A stretch of DNA of 64,000 nucleotides from Chryseobacterium sp. ISL-80 (GCA_018613055.1 JAGGQZ010000004.1:124001-188000), one strand, 5' to 3'; counted from the first letter of the stretch, positions 33,952-43,339 are shown. The notes: a model not told the origin generated them from the sequence alone. A program made the numbers and translations.

Positions 33952-36900
33952 TTAGCCAAGGTCCTCTTCCTCCTCTCCAATTGATGACAGAATGTCCAGC
34001 TTCTTGATCTCCTCAAGTCTGGAAGAATCGATTGCCAGCGCATCATTGACTTTCAGGCTTTCGTCTTCTCTCAGTGACTGCAGCAGGTCTTCCTTTTTAA
34101 TGATAGGAAGCTTCCTGAAGTCATTTGATTCAACAGCCTGGTCAAATTGGCATACTGGCTTGAACGAGCAGAAGGTACATGGTGCCCGGTCTTTGAGTTT
34201 GTACGGAGCAACATCAACGATCCCGCTGACAATCCTGTTCCCTGTCTCCACATACTTATGGCGCACAAATTGCCGTAAGTGGTCAAAATCCTCGCGGCTG
34301 GCAACCTTCGAGCTCTTCAGCAGACTTCCGTCCTTTTTGAAACCTGCAGAGATGATCTGTGAACTGCCCGTATCGAGTCCCTTGTCCATCATCCGGATGA
34401 CATTTTCATCACTGAGCAGCAATCCGTTCATTTTAAAACGTTTGAGGATTTCCTCTTCAATTTCATCGAGCGTCAGCATTTTCGAAGCATTGACGATCGG
34501 GTTGTGCACATGGAAATAGAGCACACCTGCAGGGTCCGCCTGTTTACCGACAAGCAGCGGTGAATGGGTGATAATGATATCCAGGTAGGTGAGCATCTGA
34601 AGCGCCACACCGTAATAAACCTCTGTCAGATTGACATCCTTCACGCTTGATTTGTAATCAATCACTCTCAGGTATACACCCTGGTCGTCCTCCGCTTTAT
34701 CGACACGGTCGATCCGGCCCATCAGCTCCATCTTCGTGCCATTTTTTAGTGAGAAGCCGAGCGGAGGCAGTTTCCCCTGCCGGCCGAAGCCAAGTTCCAG
34801 ACCGACTGGCGAGAATCCGCTGACTTTTGCATGCTCACTCAACACGAGAGATGCGCGGCTGATGATGTTCTGGAGTTTTTGCCTGATATAATGATGCCTG
34901 TTCGAGCTCAGCAAGATTTCATTCTGCAGTTTTGGAGCAAGCTTTTGCACAGCATCCCTTGCCAATTCTTCAGCCTGTGCCCTTGTAAGCTGTGCCCAGC
35001 TAAGGTTCTGCTCCATCACCGTCTCAGCGATTTCCTTCAGTGCCGCGTGGAAAAGATCGCCGATATCCGGAGCCTCAAGCCGGAATATCTGGCGGTCGCG
35101 AAGCTTCAAGCCATGCTGGACATAATGTGAGAATGGACAGCTGTTGAATAGTTCCATCCTGGACACACTAGCCTGGATTTCTTCGCCATACAATTCCTTC
35201 GTGACAGATTCCGGCAGCTGTTTCGTCCTGTTTTCATAAAACAGGCTGGAAAGAACTTTCCGGGCTGTATCTGCCCAGCGATGATTTTTCATATAATAAT
35301 CGTACACATCCCACCAGAAATCATAGACAGGATAATTCCGCTTCTTCAGCTGAAGCTGAGATGTCAGATAGGACAGTGCAATGTTTTCACCAGCAGCATA
35401 TTCAAGCTGCTCTGCTTCCGGCAATTCCGAAGGATCTGGCAGGAAGAAATGCGTCTGATGTCCTGGAAACAAATCTGAAATCCGCTTGATGAAGGAAGAA
35501 GGCATCAAGGCTTTCCCCTCTTCATTGGCAATCGGATAGCTGATATAAAGCTGTTCCGAAGGCGTCACAAAAGCCTTATAAGCCGTAAAACTCTCATCCA
35601 GCAGCTTTGTACGGCTGCTCGGAGCAAGTTTCAGGCCTTTCGATTGCAAAAGCTCGCGGTCGTCATCCGCAAATATTCCTTCCTCGGTCATCTTGGCAGG
35701 AAGAATTCCTTCGTTCACGCCAATGACAAAAGCAACCTTCACATCAGCAAGCCTTGTTTTTTCGATGTCGGCAATCAGTACCTGGTCAATCGCCGGAGGA
35801 ATCAGCGAAAACCTGAGTGACTCAAAACCAGTATCGAGGACCGAAACGAATTGCTTCGGTGCTACCTTGCTGTCACCCAGCATTTCGACGAACTGGTCAA
35901 GGAGATTGATCACGGCATTCCAGGCTTGTTCATGCTCCCTTGCCTCGATCAGCCTTCCTTCCTGCTCGGCATATATTCTCCATGCTTCGAGTTTCGCCGG
36001 AATATCCAGCTCCTCCAGGAAAAGATAGACCGCTTCAGAAAGCTTTCTTCCTGTGTCCGCTCGTTTCAGGCGGCGTGCCATTCGCAGAAGCGGAGCAGCA
36101 ATTAACTGCTTCAGGTCATTCAGTTCCTGTTCGGTCTTCTTCTCAGCATCCGTCTGGGCCACACTGTCATACTCGAGCCCGCGGATTCTCCGGTATTTCC
36201 AGCGGTCTTTTTTTGTCCATTTATCTCCCTGGATCCCATATGCAAGCACATAATTCTCCAGGACATCCATCTGTTCGCGCATCCTGTTCAGGTCAGCACC
36301 CTCTGGGAACAGCAGGTCTGTCTTTACAGCCCGGAAAATCGGCTCATACCGCCAGTTCCCCAGGACCGTCTCCAGGCTTGAACGGACAAGCTCAATCAAT
36401 GGATGGTGGAGCATATTCCGTTTCTGGTCGATAAAGAATGGAAGTCCGTAGTCTTCAAAAATGGTTTCCAGAACTTCTCGGTATTCGCTTCCCCTCATTA
36501 AGACAGCAATATCGCGATAGTGGTATCCATCATTCCGTACCAGACCAATGATCTTTCTGGCAACCCCTTCAAGCTCGGCACGTCTGTTGGCTGCCTGTGC
36601 GATATGGATCGACGTCTCGCCTGAATACGGAACAGCCGGCCTTGAATCGAATTCCCTTTCAAGATGCATCAGGGATTCATCCTGCCAGCGCCGCTGTTCA
36701 GACAGCACGACATTATCTTCAAGCACATAGCCTTTTGACCGGATCATTTCGTAAAGTGTTTGGCAGGTCTCACCTGTCTGCCTGAATAAATGAAGTTCGT
36801 CAGGCTGTTCATGCTTGAAATCCCTGTCAACCGGCAGAGCAATCGTCACTCTTTTAGAGGAGGCAATCAGCTGGTCAATGATCATCAGTTCAAGCGGTGT

Positions 36901-37527
36901 GAAGCTGTAAAAACCGTCAATATATACTTCCGCATTTTTCAGATAGTCAGAAGCCGGGATTTTCTCGGCAAGCAGCTTGAAATAATCCTCGGAATCTATA
37001 TATTTACCAAACAATTCATCCTCGAATTCGCGATATACGAGCTCCAGGTCATGGATCTTATCTTGTAATGCCTTGTTTCCTCCGGAGCCTTCAGCCATTT
37101 TCCCGGCAAGTTCATCCGGATTGATGGCATAGCGTTTGAACTCGATCAGCATTTGTTCCATCTGCTGGATAAAACCATTTTTCTCCGCAGCTTTCTGGAA
37201 GATTTTTAGGTCCTCTTTTTTGTCTTCAATGATTTTGCGGATCATCATACTGACCCCGACGCTGTCCAAATGCTGGCGTGTGAATCCTCCCGTTTCCTGA
37301 AGCACTCTCCATGCCAGGCGCGGAAAGCTGAATACCTGCGCCCTGATCATTCCCCCAAGGTCTGGGTCTGTGGATAATCTGTATTCTGACAGGAAAGACA
37401 TTTGTTCCGGAACAAGATAGACAACCGGATCCCCCTGAGGTTCGGAAACAAGCCTGTCCTTCATTTCCTTCATGATCAGCTCGGTTTTCCCGCTCCCCGA
37501 GCGCCCCAGTACTAAACGTACAGACAT
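33952..37527 (-). CDS. addB: Helicase-nuclease subunit AddB
   Basis: A 1191-aa partner of AddA. It has an N-terminal P-loop LGRSGSGKTELIM (residues 7-19), an inactivated helicase-like core involved in Chi recognition, and a RecB-type nuclease with VIDYKSS (about 930). The iron-sulphur cluster cysteines are visible as one Cys in LFNSCPFSHYV and three in CTFCSFKPVC near the C-terminus. Length and domain order are normal. First gene of the addBA operon; the start follows AAGAAAGGGGAAGTCAG. In B. subtilis sbcDC follow addA; here they do not. Confidence 0.96.
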   Translation of the reverse strand: MSVRLVLGRSGSGKTELIMKEMKDRLVSEPQGDPVVYLVPEQMSFLSEYRLSTDPDLGGMIRAQVFSFPRLAWRVLQETGGFTRQHLDSVGVSMMIRKIIEDKKEDLKIFQKAAEKNGFIQQMEQMLIEFKRYAINPDELAGKMAEGSGGNKALQDKIHDLELVYREFEDELFGKYIDSEDYFKLLAEKIPASDYLKNAEVYIDGFYSFTPLELMIIDQLIASSKRVTIALPVDRDFKHEQPDELHLFRQTGETCQTLYEMIRSKGYVLEDNVVLSEQRRWQDESLMHLEREFDSRPAVPYSGETSIHIAQAANRRAELEGVARKIIGLVRNDGYHYRDIAVLMRGSEYREVLETIFEDYGLPFFIDQKRNMLHHPLIELVRSSLETVLGNWRYEPIFRAVKTDLLFPEGADLNRMREQMDVLENYVLAYGIQGDKWTKKDRWKYRRIRGLEYDSVAQTDAEKKTEQELNDLKQLIAAPLLRMARRLKRADTGRKLSEAVYLFLEELDIPAKLEAWRIYAEQEGRLIEAREHEQAWNAVINLLDQFVEMLGDSKVAPKQFVSVLDTGFESLRFSLIPPAIDQVLIADIEKTRLADVKVAFVIGVNEGILPAKMTEEGIFADDDRELLQSKGLKLAPSSRTKLLDESFTAYKAFVTPSEQLYISYPIANEEGKALMPSSFIKRISDLFPGHQTHFFLPDPSELPEAEQLEYAAGENIALSYLTSQLQLKKRNYPVYDFWWDVYDYYMKNHRWADTARKVLSSLFYENRTKQLPESVTKELYGEEIQASVSRMELFNSCPFSHYVQHGLKLRDRQIFRLEAPDIGDLFHAALKEIAETVMEQNLSWAQLTRAQAEELARDAVQKLAPKLQNEILLSSNRHHYIRQKLQNIISRASLVLSEHAKVSGFSPVGLELGFGRQGKLPPLGFSLKNGTKMELMGRIDRVDKAEDDQGVYLRVIDYKSSVKDVNLTEVYYGVALQMLTYLDIIITHSPLLVGKQADPAGVLYFHVHNPIVNASKMLTLDEIEEEILKRFKMNGLLLSDENVIRMMDKGLDTGSSQIISAGFKKDGSLLKSSKVASREDFDHLRQFVRHKYVETGNRIVSGIVDVAPYKLKDRAPCTFCSFKPVCQFDQAVESNDFRKLPIIKKEDLLQSLREDESLKVNDALAIDSSRLEEIKKLDILSSIGEEEEDLG

Positions 37528-37875
37528 CTGACTTCCCCTTTCTTCTAGTAAAATAACAATCTTCCAGGCTTAACTTCATTGTTTTCACGACGTGCGCGGT
37601 ACCTGCTTCTTATTCGTAAGGCCGCAGGCACTTTCGTTTATCCGAGTACGATGTTCAAAAAAGCAAATCTGCCACCTGCTAAAATCGAAAAAGGCGCTTC
37701 TCTCCCATGCGCCTTTTGTCTGCCAAACAATTGTTCTGTATGTATATCATTATACCTTTTTTACTGGCTGATTTGGAAGCAAAGAGCCCGTTAATTTTTC
37801 CCACTTCCCAGGTGCAAATGAACAACCTTCATCGGACTGGGCAGCTGCATATATTGTAGGTGGCAGGTGATAAAA
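37528..37875. other. 348-nt addB/MFS divergent gap with an unexplained hairpin
   Basis: No convincing protein gene. A hairpin AAAAAGGCGC/GCGCCTTTT (37688-37717, loop TTCTCTCCCAT) has T-rich tails on both strands but has no gene upstream of it in either direction within the gap. It could end a small RNA from about 37580 on the + strand, or the addB leader could start below it. No promoter was identified for either gene. Confidence 0.45.
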
Positions 37876-39030
37876 ATGAAATCGTTAAGCTTTTTTCAAA
37901 AGGCTTCCATCCTACTGATGCTGTGCGCCATCATGGTCGCCAGCAATATTTATACACTGATCCCCGTTTATTCGGTGCTATCGAATAGTCTTGGAATACC
38001 TGAATCGCATGTTGTCCTCGCGGGCGGGCTGTTCACCTTTCTTTATGCCTGTGGCCTGCTCTCGTTCGGTCCGGTATCGGATTATACTGGCCGAAGGAGA
38101 ATCCTGGTGTTCGGTTTGCTGGCCTCGGCTATTGCCACATGTGCTGTCGGCTTTTCTGCCGGCTCCATCAGTCTGTGGATCACTCGCTCTCTGCAGGGAT
38201 TGACTCTGGCTACTTTTGCTTCCGTTGCCTTTGCCTATTCATACGATCTGTTCACCACCCGGCAGAGAACCATCCTTGTGGTCCTGATCAACACTGGCTT
38301 TTTGATTGCCGGCATCTTCGGCCAGGTCGCCAGCGCCTTTCTGGCTGAAAGTTTCTCCTGGAATGCCGTCTTCTATTTCTTTGCTGCCGTTTATTTAATT
38401 CTGTTTACTTTCGCGTTTTTCCTGCTGAAAGAATCGCCGTTACAGCCTGTCGAACGAAAACCGCTGGGGACGATTTTTTTTCAATTATTAAAAGAGCCGG
38501 TGCTGATGAAGTGTTATACCATCACCTTTTCGCTCCTGTTTGCGATCATCGCCTTCTATGATGCGATTGGCCGTTTCTTTTCCGGACCAGCATCTGATCT
38601 TTTGCTGATCCGCCTCGTAGGATTGATCGGTGCTATCCTTTCACTTTTCACCGGAACATTGATGGACAGGTGGGGCGCGCTAAAGACGCTGATGTTCGGG
38701 CTGGCAATTGGCTCCACAAGCGCGTTCACCCTGCTATTCCTGCACACAACCAGTTCCCTGATCATTCTTTCCATCTTTTTTGTTTCATCCATCTCACTAG
38801 TCATCCCTACGGTCATTACACTGATTGGATTCTACGGCAGCAGTCAACGGGCAAAGGCACTGTCGCTTTATTCGTTCATCCTCCTGACCGGTGCAAGCCT
38901 TGCTCCCCCAATCGCAGCTCTTTTACCGTTTCACGGAGTCATGCTGTTACTATCGCTCTTGTTCCTTTTCAATATTATTTTATGTGTTTTTGTAAAAGAA
39001 AAAGCATTCCAGTCAGCGAATGCCGGCTGA
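37876..39030 (+). CDS. MFS transporter
   Basis: A 384-aa 12-helix major facilitator. The loop 2-3 motif reads GPVSDYTGRRRILVFG (about 65-80) and the loop 8-9 counterpart is GTLMDRWGALKTLMFG, so both halves are complete. The closest general type is a drug/sugar efflux MFS (Bcr/YdhP-like), but the substrate is unknown. ATG 37876 follows AGGTGATAAA; GTG 37867 is an upstream in-frame alternative. The final codons and stop lie inside a terminator hairpin. Confidence 0.88.
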   Translation: MKSLSFFQKASILLMLCAIMVASNIYTLIPVYSVLSNSLGIPESHVVLAGGLFTFLYACGLLSFGPVSDYTGRRRILVFGLLASAIATCAVGFSAGSISLWITRSLQGLTLATFASVAFAYSYDLFTTRQRTILVVLINTGFLIAGIFGQVASAFLAESFSWNAVFYFFAAVYLILFTFAFFLLKESPLQPVERKPLGTIFFQLLKEPVLMKCYTITFSLLFAIIAFYDAIGRFFSGPASDLLLIRLVGLIGAILSLFTGTLMDRWGALKTLMFGLAIGSTSAFTLLFLHTTSSLIILSIFFVSSISLVIPTVITLIGFYGSSQRAKALSLYSFILLTGASLAPPIAALLPFHGVMLLLSLLFLFNIILCVFVKEKAFQSANAG

Positions 39031-39041
39031 AATGCTTTTGA
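39001..39041 (+). terminator. Terminator overlapping the end of the MFS gene
   Basis: AAAGCATT-C-CAG / CTG-A-AATGCTTT (39001-39012 with 39027-39038) followed by TTGATT. The MFS stop codon (39028-39030) is in the descending arm. Confidence 0.6.
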
Positions 39042-39137
39042 TTGGTGATCTGATCGCAGAAAGTGTGGTTTATTCCGGTAGATTCCTTTGCTGTTAACTC
39101 GGAAAGTCTTTCTTTCAAATAAAATAAAATGCCTTTT

Positions 39138-40649
39138 TCAGCTGACTGGCTTCTGATTTTTACTGGCCATTTCCTTTAACTGCTTTTTGTCGATTTTTCC
39201 GACATGCGTTTTAGGCATCTGGGTGATAAAGTGGATCTGTTTCGGTACTTTATAGCCAGCCAGCTTTTTTCGGCAATATTCCTTTACTTCATCTCCGCTT
39301 AACACTGCTTCTTTTTCAAGGACAATGAATGCCGTCACTGCTTCACCCCATTTTTCATCGTGAACACCGACCACCGCTGCTTCCCGGATGGAAGGATGTG
39401 AACTCAGCCAGTGCTCGATTTCAAGGGGATAGACATTTTCTCCGCCTGTGATGATCATTTCCTTTTTCCTGCCGACGATATAGAAATAGCCTTCTTCATC
39501 CTGTCTGGCAAGGTCGCCGGTGTGAAGCCACCCGTCCTTCCAGGCATTTTCGGTCGCGCTGTCATTTTTCCAATAATACGAGAAGGCATGCTTGCCCCGG
39601 ATCGCCAGTTCGCCGATCTCTCCTGCTGGCGCTTCGGTGCCGTCGTCTCTGATGACCTTGATCGAGGTGAATAACATCGGTTTGCCGACCGAACCTCTTT
39701 TCACATCCGCATCTGAAGGATTGATGAAAAAATTATTCGGACCAGCCTCCGTCAGGCCGTATCCCTCTTTGAAGGCCAGGCCTTTCTGTTTATAAGCTTC
39801 ATAGATATCCAGCGGGCACGGAGCCCCTCCGGATAAAAATAATTTCATATCCGTGAATTCCGCATGCTGGAACTCTTCTGACTTTACCAGCATGTGGTGC
39901 ATCGTCGGCACAAACAAGACGATCGTGCACTTATGCCTGTTCAAATGTCCCACCGCTTTTTCAGGAGTAAAATCATCCGCCAGCACGACCGTCCCACCTG
40001 CCATCAGGATCGGGATCGACAATGCATTCAGACCGCCTGTATGAAACAAAGGCAAGTAGGTAATCGTCTTGTCCTCTTCAGTCAGATTCCAGCTCGCGAT
40101 GGTCGAAATGCTGTTCCAGATGATCGCTCGATGTGACAGAACAGCACCTTTTGGCTTTCCGGTCGTCCCCCCGGTATAAATCATCGCCAGCGGGTCTTCC
40201 TCATTCAGATCGACAGGCTGGATTTGCTTCTGACCAGTAATCAAATCCTGATAGTGTGAACCATCGATCTGGATGCACTCGCCGGCTTGATCCCAGACCA
40301 TCGTCACTTCTTTTGTGAATTTTGAATGGAACGCCAGCAGCGCGGGCTCACTGTCTTGTATGATAAAGGCCAATTCATCCACAGATAGCCTCCAGTTCAA
40401 CGGCACAAATATAGCTCCAATCTTCCCACAGGCGAACAATAAATCGAAATAACTTACTCCATTCGGCGCAAGCAATGCAATCCTGTATCCTTTTTTGACA
40501 CCCTTTTCCTGCAGCCATACCGCGATCGCCTTGGCTCGTTCATTGACTTCTCCGAACGACCATTCCTGACCTGTACCGGCATCAGCAATCGCAGCAGCGT
40601 CCGGTGTCAATCTCGCTCTTGATTCAAGCCAATCGAGCTCCCACCTCAC
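39138..40649 (-). CDS. Acyl/aryl-CoA ligase (AMP-dependent synthetase), putative member of the BTAD-controlled cluster
   Basis: A 503-aa ANL-superfamily ligase with YTGGTTGKPKGAVLSHRA (about 157-174), GYGLTEAGPN, WLHTGDLARQDEEG, GRKKEMIITGGENVYP and the catalytic Lys in KTHVGKIDKKQL. The size and motifs suit OSB-, medium-chain- or aryl-CoA ligases; which acid is activated is not determinable. Initiation is at GTG (40649), 8 nt after GAGGGAGAG. It has its own promoter with the TGTAACT direct repeat that is also found in front of the Liv operon, which is the main reason to group it with FabG, hydrolase, KAS III and the Liv importer. Confidence 0.88.
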   Translation of the reverse strand: MRWELDWLESRARLTPDAAAIADAGTGQEWSFGEVNERAKAIAVWLQEKGVKKGYRIALLAPNGVSYFDLLFACGKIGAIFVPLNWRLSVDELAFIIQDSEPALLAFHSKFTKEVTMVWDQAGECIQIDGSHYQDLITGQKQIQPVDLNEEDPLAMIYTGGTTGKPKGAVLSHRAIIWNSISTIASWNLTEEDKTITYLPLFHTGGLNALSIPILMAGGTVVLADDFTPEKAVGHLNRHKCTIVLFVPTMHHMLVKSEEFQHAEFTDMKLFLSGGAPCPLDIYEAYKQKGLAFKEGYGLTEAGPNNFFINPSDADVKRGSVGKPMLFTSIKVIRDDGTEAPAGEIGELAIRGKHAFSYYWKNDSATENAWKDGWLHTGDLARQDEEGYFYIVGRKKEMIITGGENVYPLEIEHWLSSHPSIREAAVVGVHDEKWGEAVTAFIVLEKEAVLSGDEVKEYCRKKLAGYKVPKQIHFITQMPKTHVGKIDKKQLKEMASKNQKPVS

Positions 40650-40682
40650 CGCAATCTCTCCCTCTCTCGACGTGATGGGTTT

Positions 40683-40715
40683 ATTTTAAAGATTGGGAGT
40701 TACAGGATAGTTACA
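40683..40715 (-). promoter_or_regulatory. CoA-ligase promoter with SARP-type direct repeat
   Basis: On the minus strand TGTAACT (40709-40715), 4 bp, TGTAACT (40698-40704), 9 bp, TAAAAT (40683-40688). The repeat period is 11 bp. The arrangement is identical to that at 49468-49500. The predicted start site is about 27 nt before the GTG. Confidence 0.7.
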
Positions 40716-40723
40716 TTCAATGC

Positions 40724-40757
40724 AAAAAAACACCACAGCCTGGATGGCCATGGTGTT
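40724..40757 (-). terminator. Terminator of the 110-aa gene at 40766-41098
   Basis: AACACCA-CA-GCC / GGC-CA-TGGTGTT (40729-40757), an interrupted 10-bp stem, followed on the minus strand by T7. It separates this gene from the CoA-ligase promoter. Confidence 0.7.
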
Positions 40758-40765
40758 CGGTTCGT

Positions 40766-41098
40766 CTATTTAATTAACTCTTCTTCTGATAAGATGCCCA
40801 TATTTCTCACATGATTCTTTGCCTCGGCATCGCCAAGTCTGTACACCATTGCGTAAATCTCCTTCAAGGCCATGTCATATTCCGCATGTTCCCGATCCGG
40901 ATCCTGGAAAGGGTGCAGATGGGAGTTCCCGTAAGTCGCCCAGTCCGCTTTATAGTTCGCTTCCAGATACTCACGCATGTCCTTGATTTCCTCTCCTGTC
41001 GCGATCAACGTGAAGAAATGGCCCTCCTGATCTGCTGGAGTATCCAGCACCTCGCCGCTTTCTATATTAAAGTAATACTTCTGTTTTTGCTCTTCCAT
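40766..41098 (-). CDS. Conserved hypothetical protein, 110 aa
   Basis: A small soluble acidic protein, starting MEEQKQKYYFNIESGEVLD. It has a compact alpha/beta character (FFTLIATGEEIKDMREYLEANY) and a His-containing middle segment, YGNSHLHPFQDPDREHAEYD. No signal peptide, membrane segment or known domain is recognised. Similar proteins in Bacillus carry vague hydrolase/acyltransferase labels that the sequence does not support. ATG 41098 follows GAGGTGCTGTAC; GTG at 41107 is part of that site. It is isolated, flanked by a 21-bp repeat array upstream and a terminator downstream. Confidence 0.75.
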   Translation of the reverse strand: MEEQKQKYYFNIESGEVLDTPADQEGHFFTLIATGEEIKDMREYLEANYKADWATYGNSHLHPFQDPDREHAEYDMALKEIYAMVYRLGDAEAKNHVRNMGILSEEELIK

Positions 41099-41339
41099 GT
41101 ACAGCACCTCAATCTTTTTTTATACCATTTACCACTTTTGGAGGGAAGTTAACCATTAATTATAGGTGGGGTGCATGTAAAAGCCACTATAACAAATTTC
41201 CTAAGATAATTTTGGCTCATTTTAGAGGGCTATGGATGTTTTCATAGCAGTTGGTTTGATTTTAATACTAATTGGATTGATTTAAATGCCGGTTGGGTGA
41301 CGTTCTGCCGGTTGGAGAAGTTTTTTAACTGATTTTTTT

Positions 41340-41478
41340 CGGCTGATTTGAATTTATTCCCGGCTAGCTTGATTTTATCTCCAGTTGGCTTAATTTTATC
41401 TCCGGTTGGAAGAGATTTATCTCCAGTTGGCTTAATTTTATCTCCGGTTAGTTTAGATTTATATCCGGTGGCTCAAAA
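41340..41478. repeat. 21-bp tandem repeat array A (TTTATCTCCRGTTGG units)
   Basis: Units such as GCTTGATTTTATCTCCAGTTG, GCTTAATTTTATCTCCGGTTG and GAAGAGATTTATCTCCAGTT(G) follow each other with a strict 21-bp period (about five good copies from 41369; degenerate copies extend left to about 41250). The array would encode heptapeptides on the + strand (LILSPVG), but codon pattern and context argue against a gene. Confidence 0.88.
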
Positions 41479-41527
41479 TCAATCCAGGTCTGTAAATCAT
41501 ACTCCCCTGTTGGCTGCATTTTCATGG

Positions 41528-41640
41528 TTAAAAAAGATTTAATCCCCGTTACAGGCGTTTTATTCCTCGTTGAAAAAGGTTTATTCCTCGTTGGATTAGT
41601 TTTAATCCCCGTTAGAACAGATTTAATCCCCGTTGCCCCT
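41528..41640. repeat. 21-bp tandem repeat array B (TTTAATCCCCGTT units)
   Basis: Five units with a 21-bp period ending in AATCCCCGTT or ATTCCTCGTT (for example the copies ending near 41549, 41570, 41591, 41612 and 41633). The same period and the same CCxGTT core as array A, 50 bp away, suggest one diverged family. Non-coding. Confidence 0.85.
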
Positions 41641-41652
41641 AACCCCAAAATA

Positions 41653-41677
41653 AAAAAGCGCAGCAAGTGCGCTTTTT
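41653..41677 (-). terminator. Terminator of the liv-fabG operon
   Basis: AAAAAGCGCA/TGCGCTTTTT, a 10-bp perfect stem with loop GCAAG, 6 nt after the fabG stop on the minus strand. Confidence 0.85.
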
Positions 41678-41683
41678 CAAGCA

Positions 41684-42424
41684 TTACATCATGATTCCGC
41701 CATCTACATGGAGGGTGGTGCCATTCACATATTTCGATTCATCTGAGGCCAGGAAGAGGTAGGCATTTGCGATATCTTCTGGCAAGCCCAGTCTGCCGAG
41801 CGGCACGAGCATTTTCATTTGCTCGATCACTTTATCCGGTACTTTGGCTGTCATGCCGGTCTCTATGAATCCTGGAGCGACGGCATTGACATTGATTCCT
41901 TTGCGGCCGAGCTCTTTTGCCCAGGTTTTCGTCATTCCGACGACACCTGCTTTTGTTGCTGCGTAGTTGGTCTGGCCGACATTGCCGTATATGCCGGAAA
42001 CGGAAGATGTATTGATGATTCTTCCTGATCCCTGCTGGACCATCGCCGGGACAACGGCCTGGGCGCAATGGAAAACACCTGTCAGGTTGACATCAACAAC
42101 CTTCTGGAAATCCTCGGCAGCAAGCTTGTGCAGCATTCCGTCCCTTGTGATCCCTGCATTATTTACAAGAATATCAATCTTGCCAAAATGACTGAGAACT
42201 TCCTTTACCATGTCATCCACGCTATCCTTATCAGCGACGTTCACCTGGAAAAAGGCTGCATCATAGCCTTCTGCTTTAAGCTCGGCTGCGCGCTGTGATC
42301 CTGTTTCCTCATCAAAATCTGCCATTGCCACCCGTGCGCCTTCACGGGCAAAAGTTTTCGCTGCGGCAAGGCCAATTCCATTTGCCGCTCCGGTAATGAT
42401 CGCTACTTTATCCTGCAATCTCAT
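41684..42424 (-). CDS. fabG: FabG-type 3-oxoacyl-[ACP]/acetoacetyl-CoA reductase (SDR)
   Basis: A 246-aa classical SDR: GAANGIGLA (NADP-binding), NNAGITRDG, SSVSGIYGNVGQTNYAATKAG (Ser-Tyr-Lys triad) and a FabG-type end, VDGGIMM. It is the length of FabG. FabG reduces 3-oxoacyl thioesters; in this position, next to a KAS III and CoA ligase and outside the fab operon, it is more likely a pathway-specific beta-ketoacyl or hydroxyacyl-CoA reductase/dehydrogenase than the housekeeping enzyme. Last gene of the operon that starts with the Liv-type binding protein; 12 nt after the hydrolase gene. Confidence 0.9.
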   Translation of the reverse strand: MRLQDKVAIITGAANGIGLAAAKTFAREGARVAMADFDEETGSQRAAELKAEGYDAAFFQVNVADKDSVDDMVKEVLSHFGKIDILVNNAGITRDGMLHKLAAEDFQKVVDVNLTGVFHCAQAVVPAMVQQGSGRIINTSSVSGIYGNVGQTNYAATKAGVVGMTKTWAKELGRKGINVNAVAPGFIETGMTAKVPDKVIEQMKMLVPLGRLGLPEDIANAYLFLASDESKYVNGTTLHVDGGIMM

Positions 42425-42436
42425 AAAAACACCTTC

Positions 42437-43339
42437 CTATTCTGCTAAAAATCCCTCGATATGCTTTAACAGCTGGTCCAGATCATCCACAAGTGGAGAG
42501 TGGCCGCAATTTTTCAACTCTGCAAATCTTGCACGACCTGCAAAGTCCTCGACAATTTCGTCAGCCATCTTGCTTGTGACAACGAGGTCGCGGTCGCCGC
42601 GGAGGACAAGGACCGGAATCTGGATATCCTTCACCTGATCTGTTCCCATCCCCAGACCGTTATCGACACCACTGATATTGAAACTGTTGAGAGAATGATA
42701 GACCTCAGCCAGATTTCGCTGTGTCAGCATATCATCGACATACTCTTCATAATGTGCCGCTTCCGGCTGACGCTCGGTATAAATCAACATATTCCACATT
42801 GCCTTTAAAAATCCTCTATTCTGCTCGTCGTAGGCTGTCTGGACAGCAATCGTTTTTCCAGTATCCGCCTTAACATCCTCATACGTCATAAGTCGATTGT
42901 CCAGATCAGGCAAGCCTTCCGGACTTGTGCCGAAGAACGGGTAGCCTCTCGTTGACGCAGATGCCAGCAGCACAAGTTTCTCGCAATAGCCAGGATAATC
43001 AGCAGCAAACTGCATTCCTACCGCACCACCGGTCGACCAGCCAACGAGTGCAAAATCCTTTAAGCCAATTTCGTCGACAAACAGCTTTACATCATCGGAA
43101 AAATCCTTGATCGACATGATGGGCTTATAATAACTCGAGCCTCCGAATCCCCTCAGGTCCATCGCATAAATTTTATACTCAGGATCCATCTGATCAATCA
43201 GCACATCCCAATGCTTCGACGATGTCATGTTTCCATGGATCAGCAGCACGTTTTTCACGCCGCCGTTCCGTTCCCGATAAGTAATGCTTTCGCCGTTTGG
43301 CAAATCAACCTTTTTCAATTCGACAGCCGTTCTCTCCAT
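42437..43339 (-). CDS. Alpha/beta hydrolase
   Basis: A 300-aa alpha/beta-hydrolase. Visible landmarks are the oxyanion segment LLIHGNMTSSKHWD, the nucleophile elbow VGWSTGGAVG (Ser), VLRGDRDLVV (acid) and the His in LKNCGHSPLVDDLD. The cap region suggests an esterase, thioesterase or ring-cleavage hydrolase. It is cytosolic. Its ATG directly follows the stop of the KAS III gene (TGAATG), so the two are probably translated in coupled fashion. The substrate is unknown; the genomic setting suggests a CoA- or ketone-type intermediate. Confidence 0.88.
   Translation of the reverse strand: MERTAVELKKVDLPNGESITYRERNGGVKNVLLIHGNMTSSKHWDVLIDQMDPEYKIYAMDLRGFGGSSYYKPIMSIKDFSDDVKLFVDEIGLKDFALVGWSTGGAVGMQFAADYPGYCEKLVLLASASTRGYPFFGTSPEGLPDLDNRLMTYEDVKADTGKTIAVQTAYDEQNRGFLKAMWNMLIYTERQPEAAHYEEYVDDMLTQRNLAEVYHSLNSFNISGVDNGLGMGTDQVKDIQIPVLVLRGDRDLVVTSKMADEIVEDFAGRARFAELKNCGHSPLVDDLDQLLKHIEGFLAE

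Noticed and set aside
33951-34046. addA N-terminal extension starting at 34046
   Set aside because: It would overlap 95 nt of addB and adds a non-conserved arginine-rich stretch; MNIPPVPEGATW is the family start.
37579-37794. 71-codon + strand reading frame in the addB/MFS gap
   Set aside because: No ribosome binding site, unusual composition, and it runs through the hairpin at 37688-37717.
41348-41684. Reading frames on both strands encoding heptapeptide repeats
   Set aside because: They follow automatically from the 21-bp period; no ribosome binding site and no neighbouring signals.
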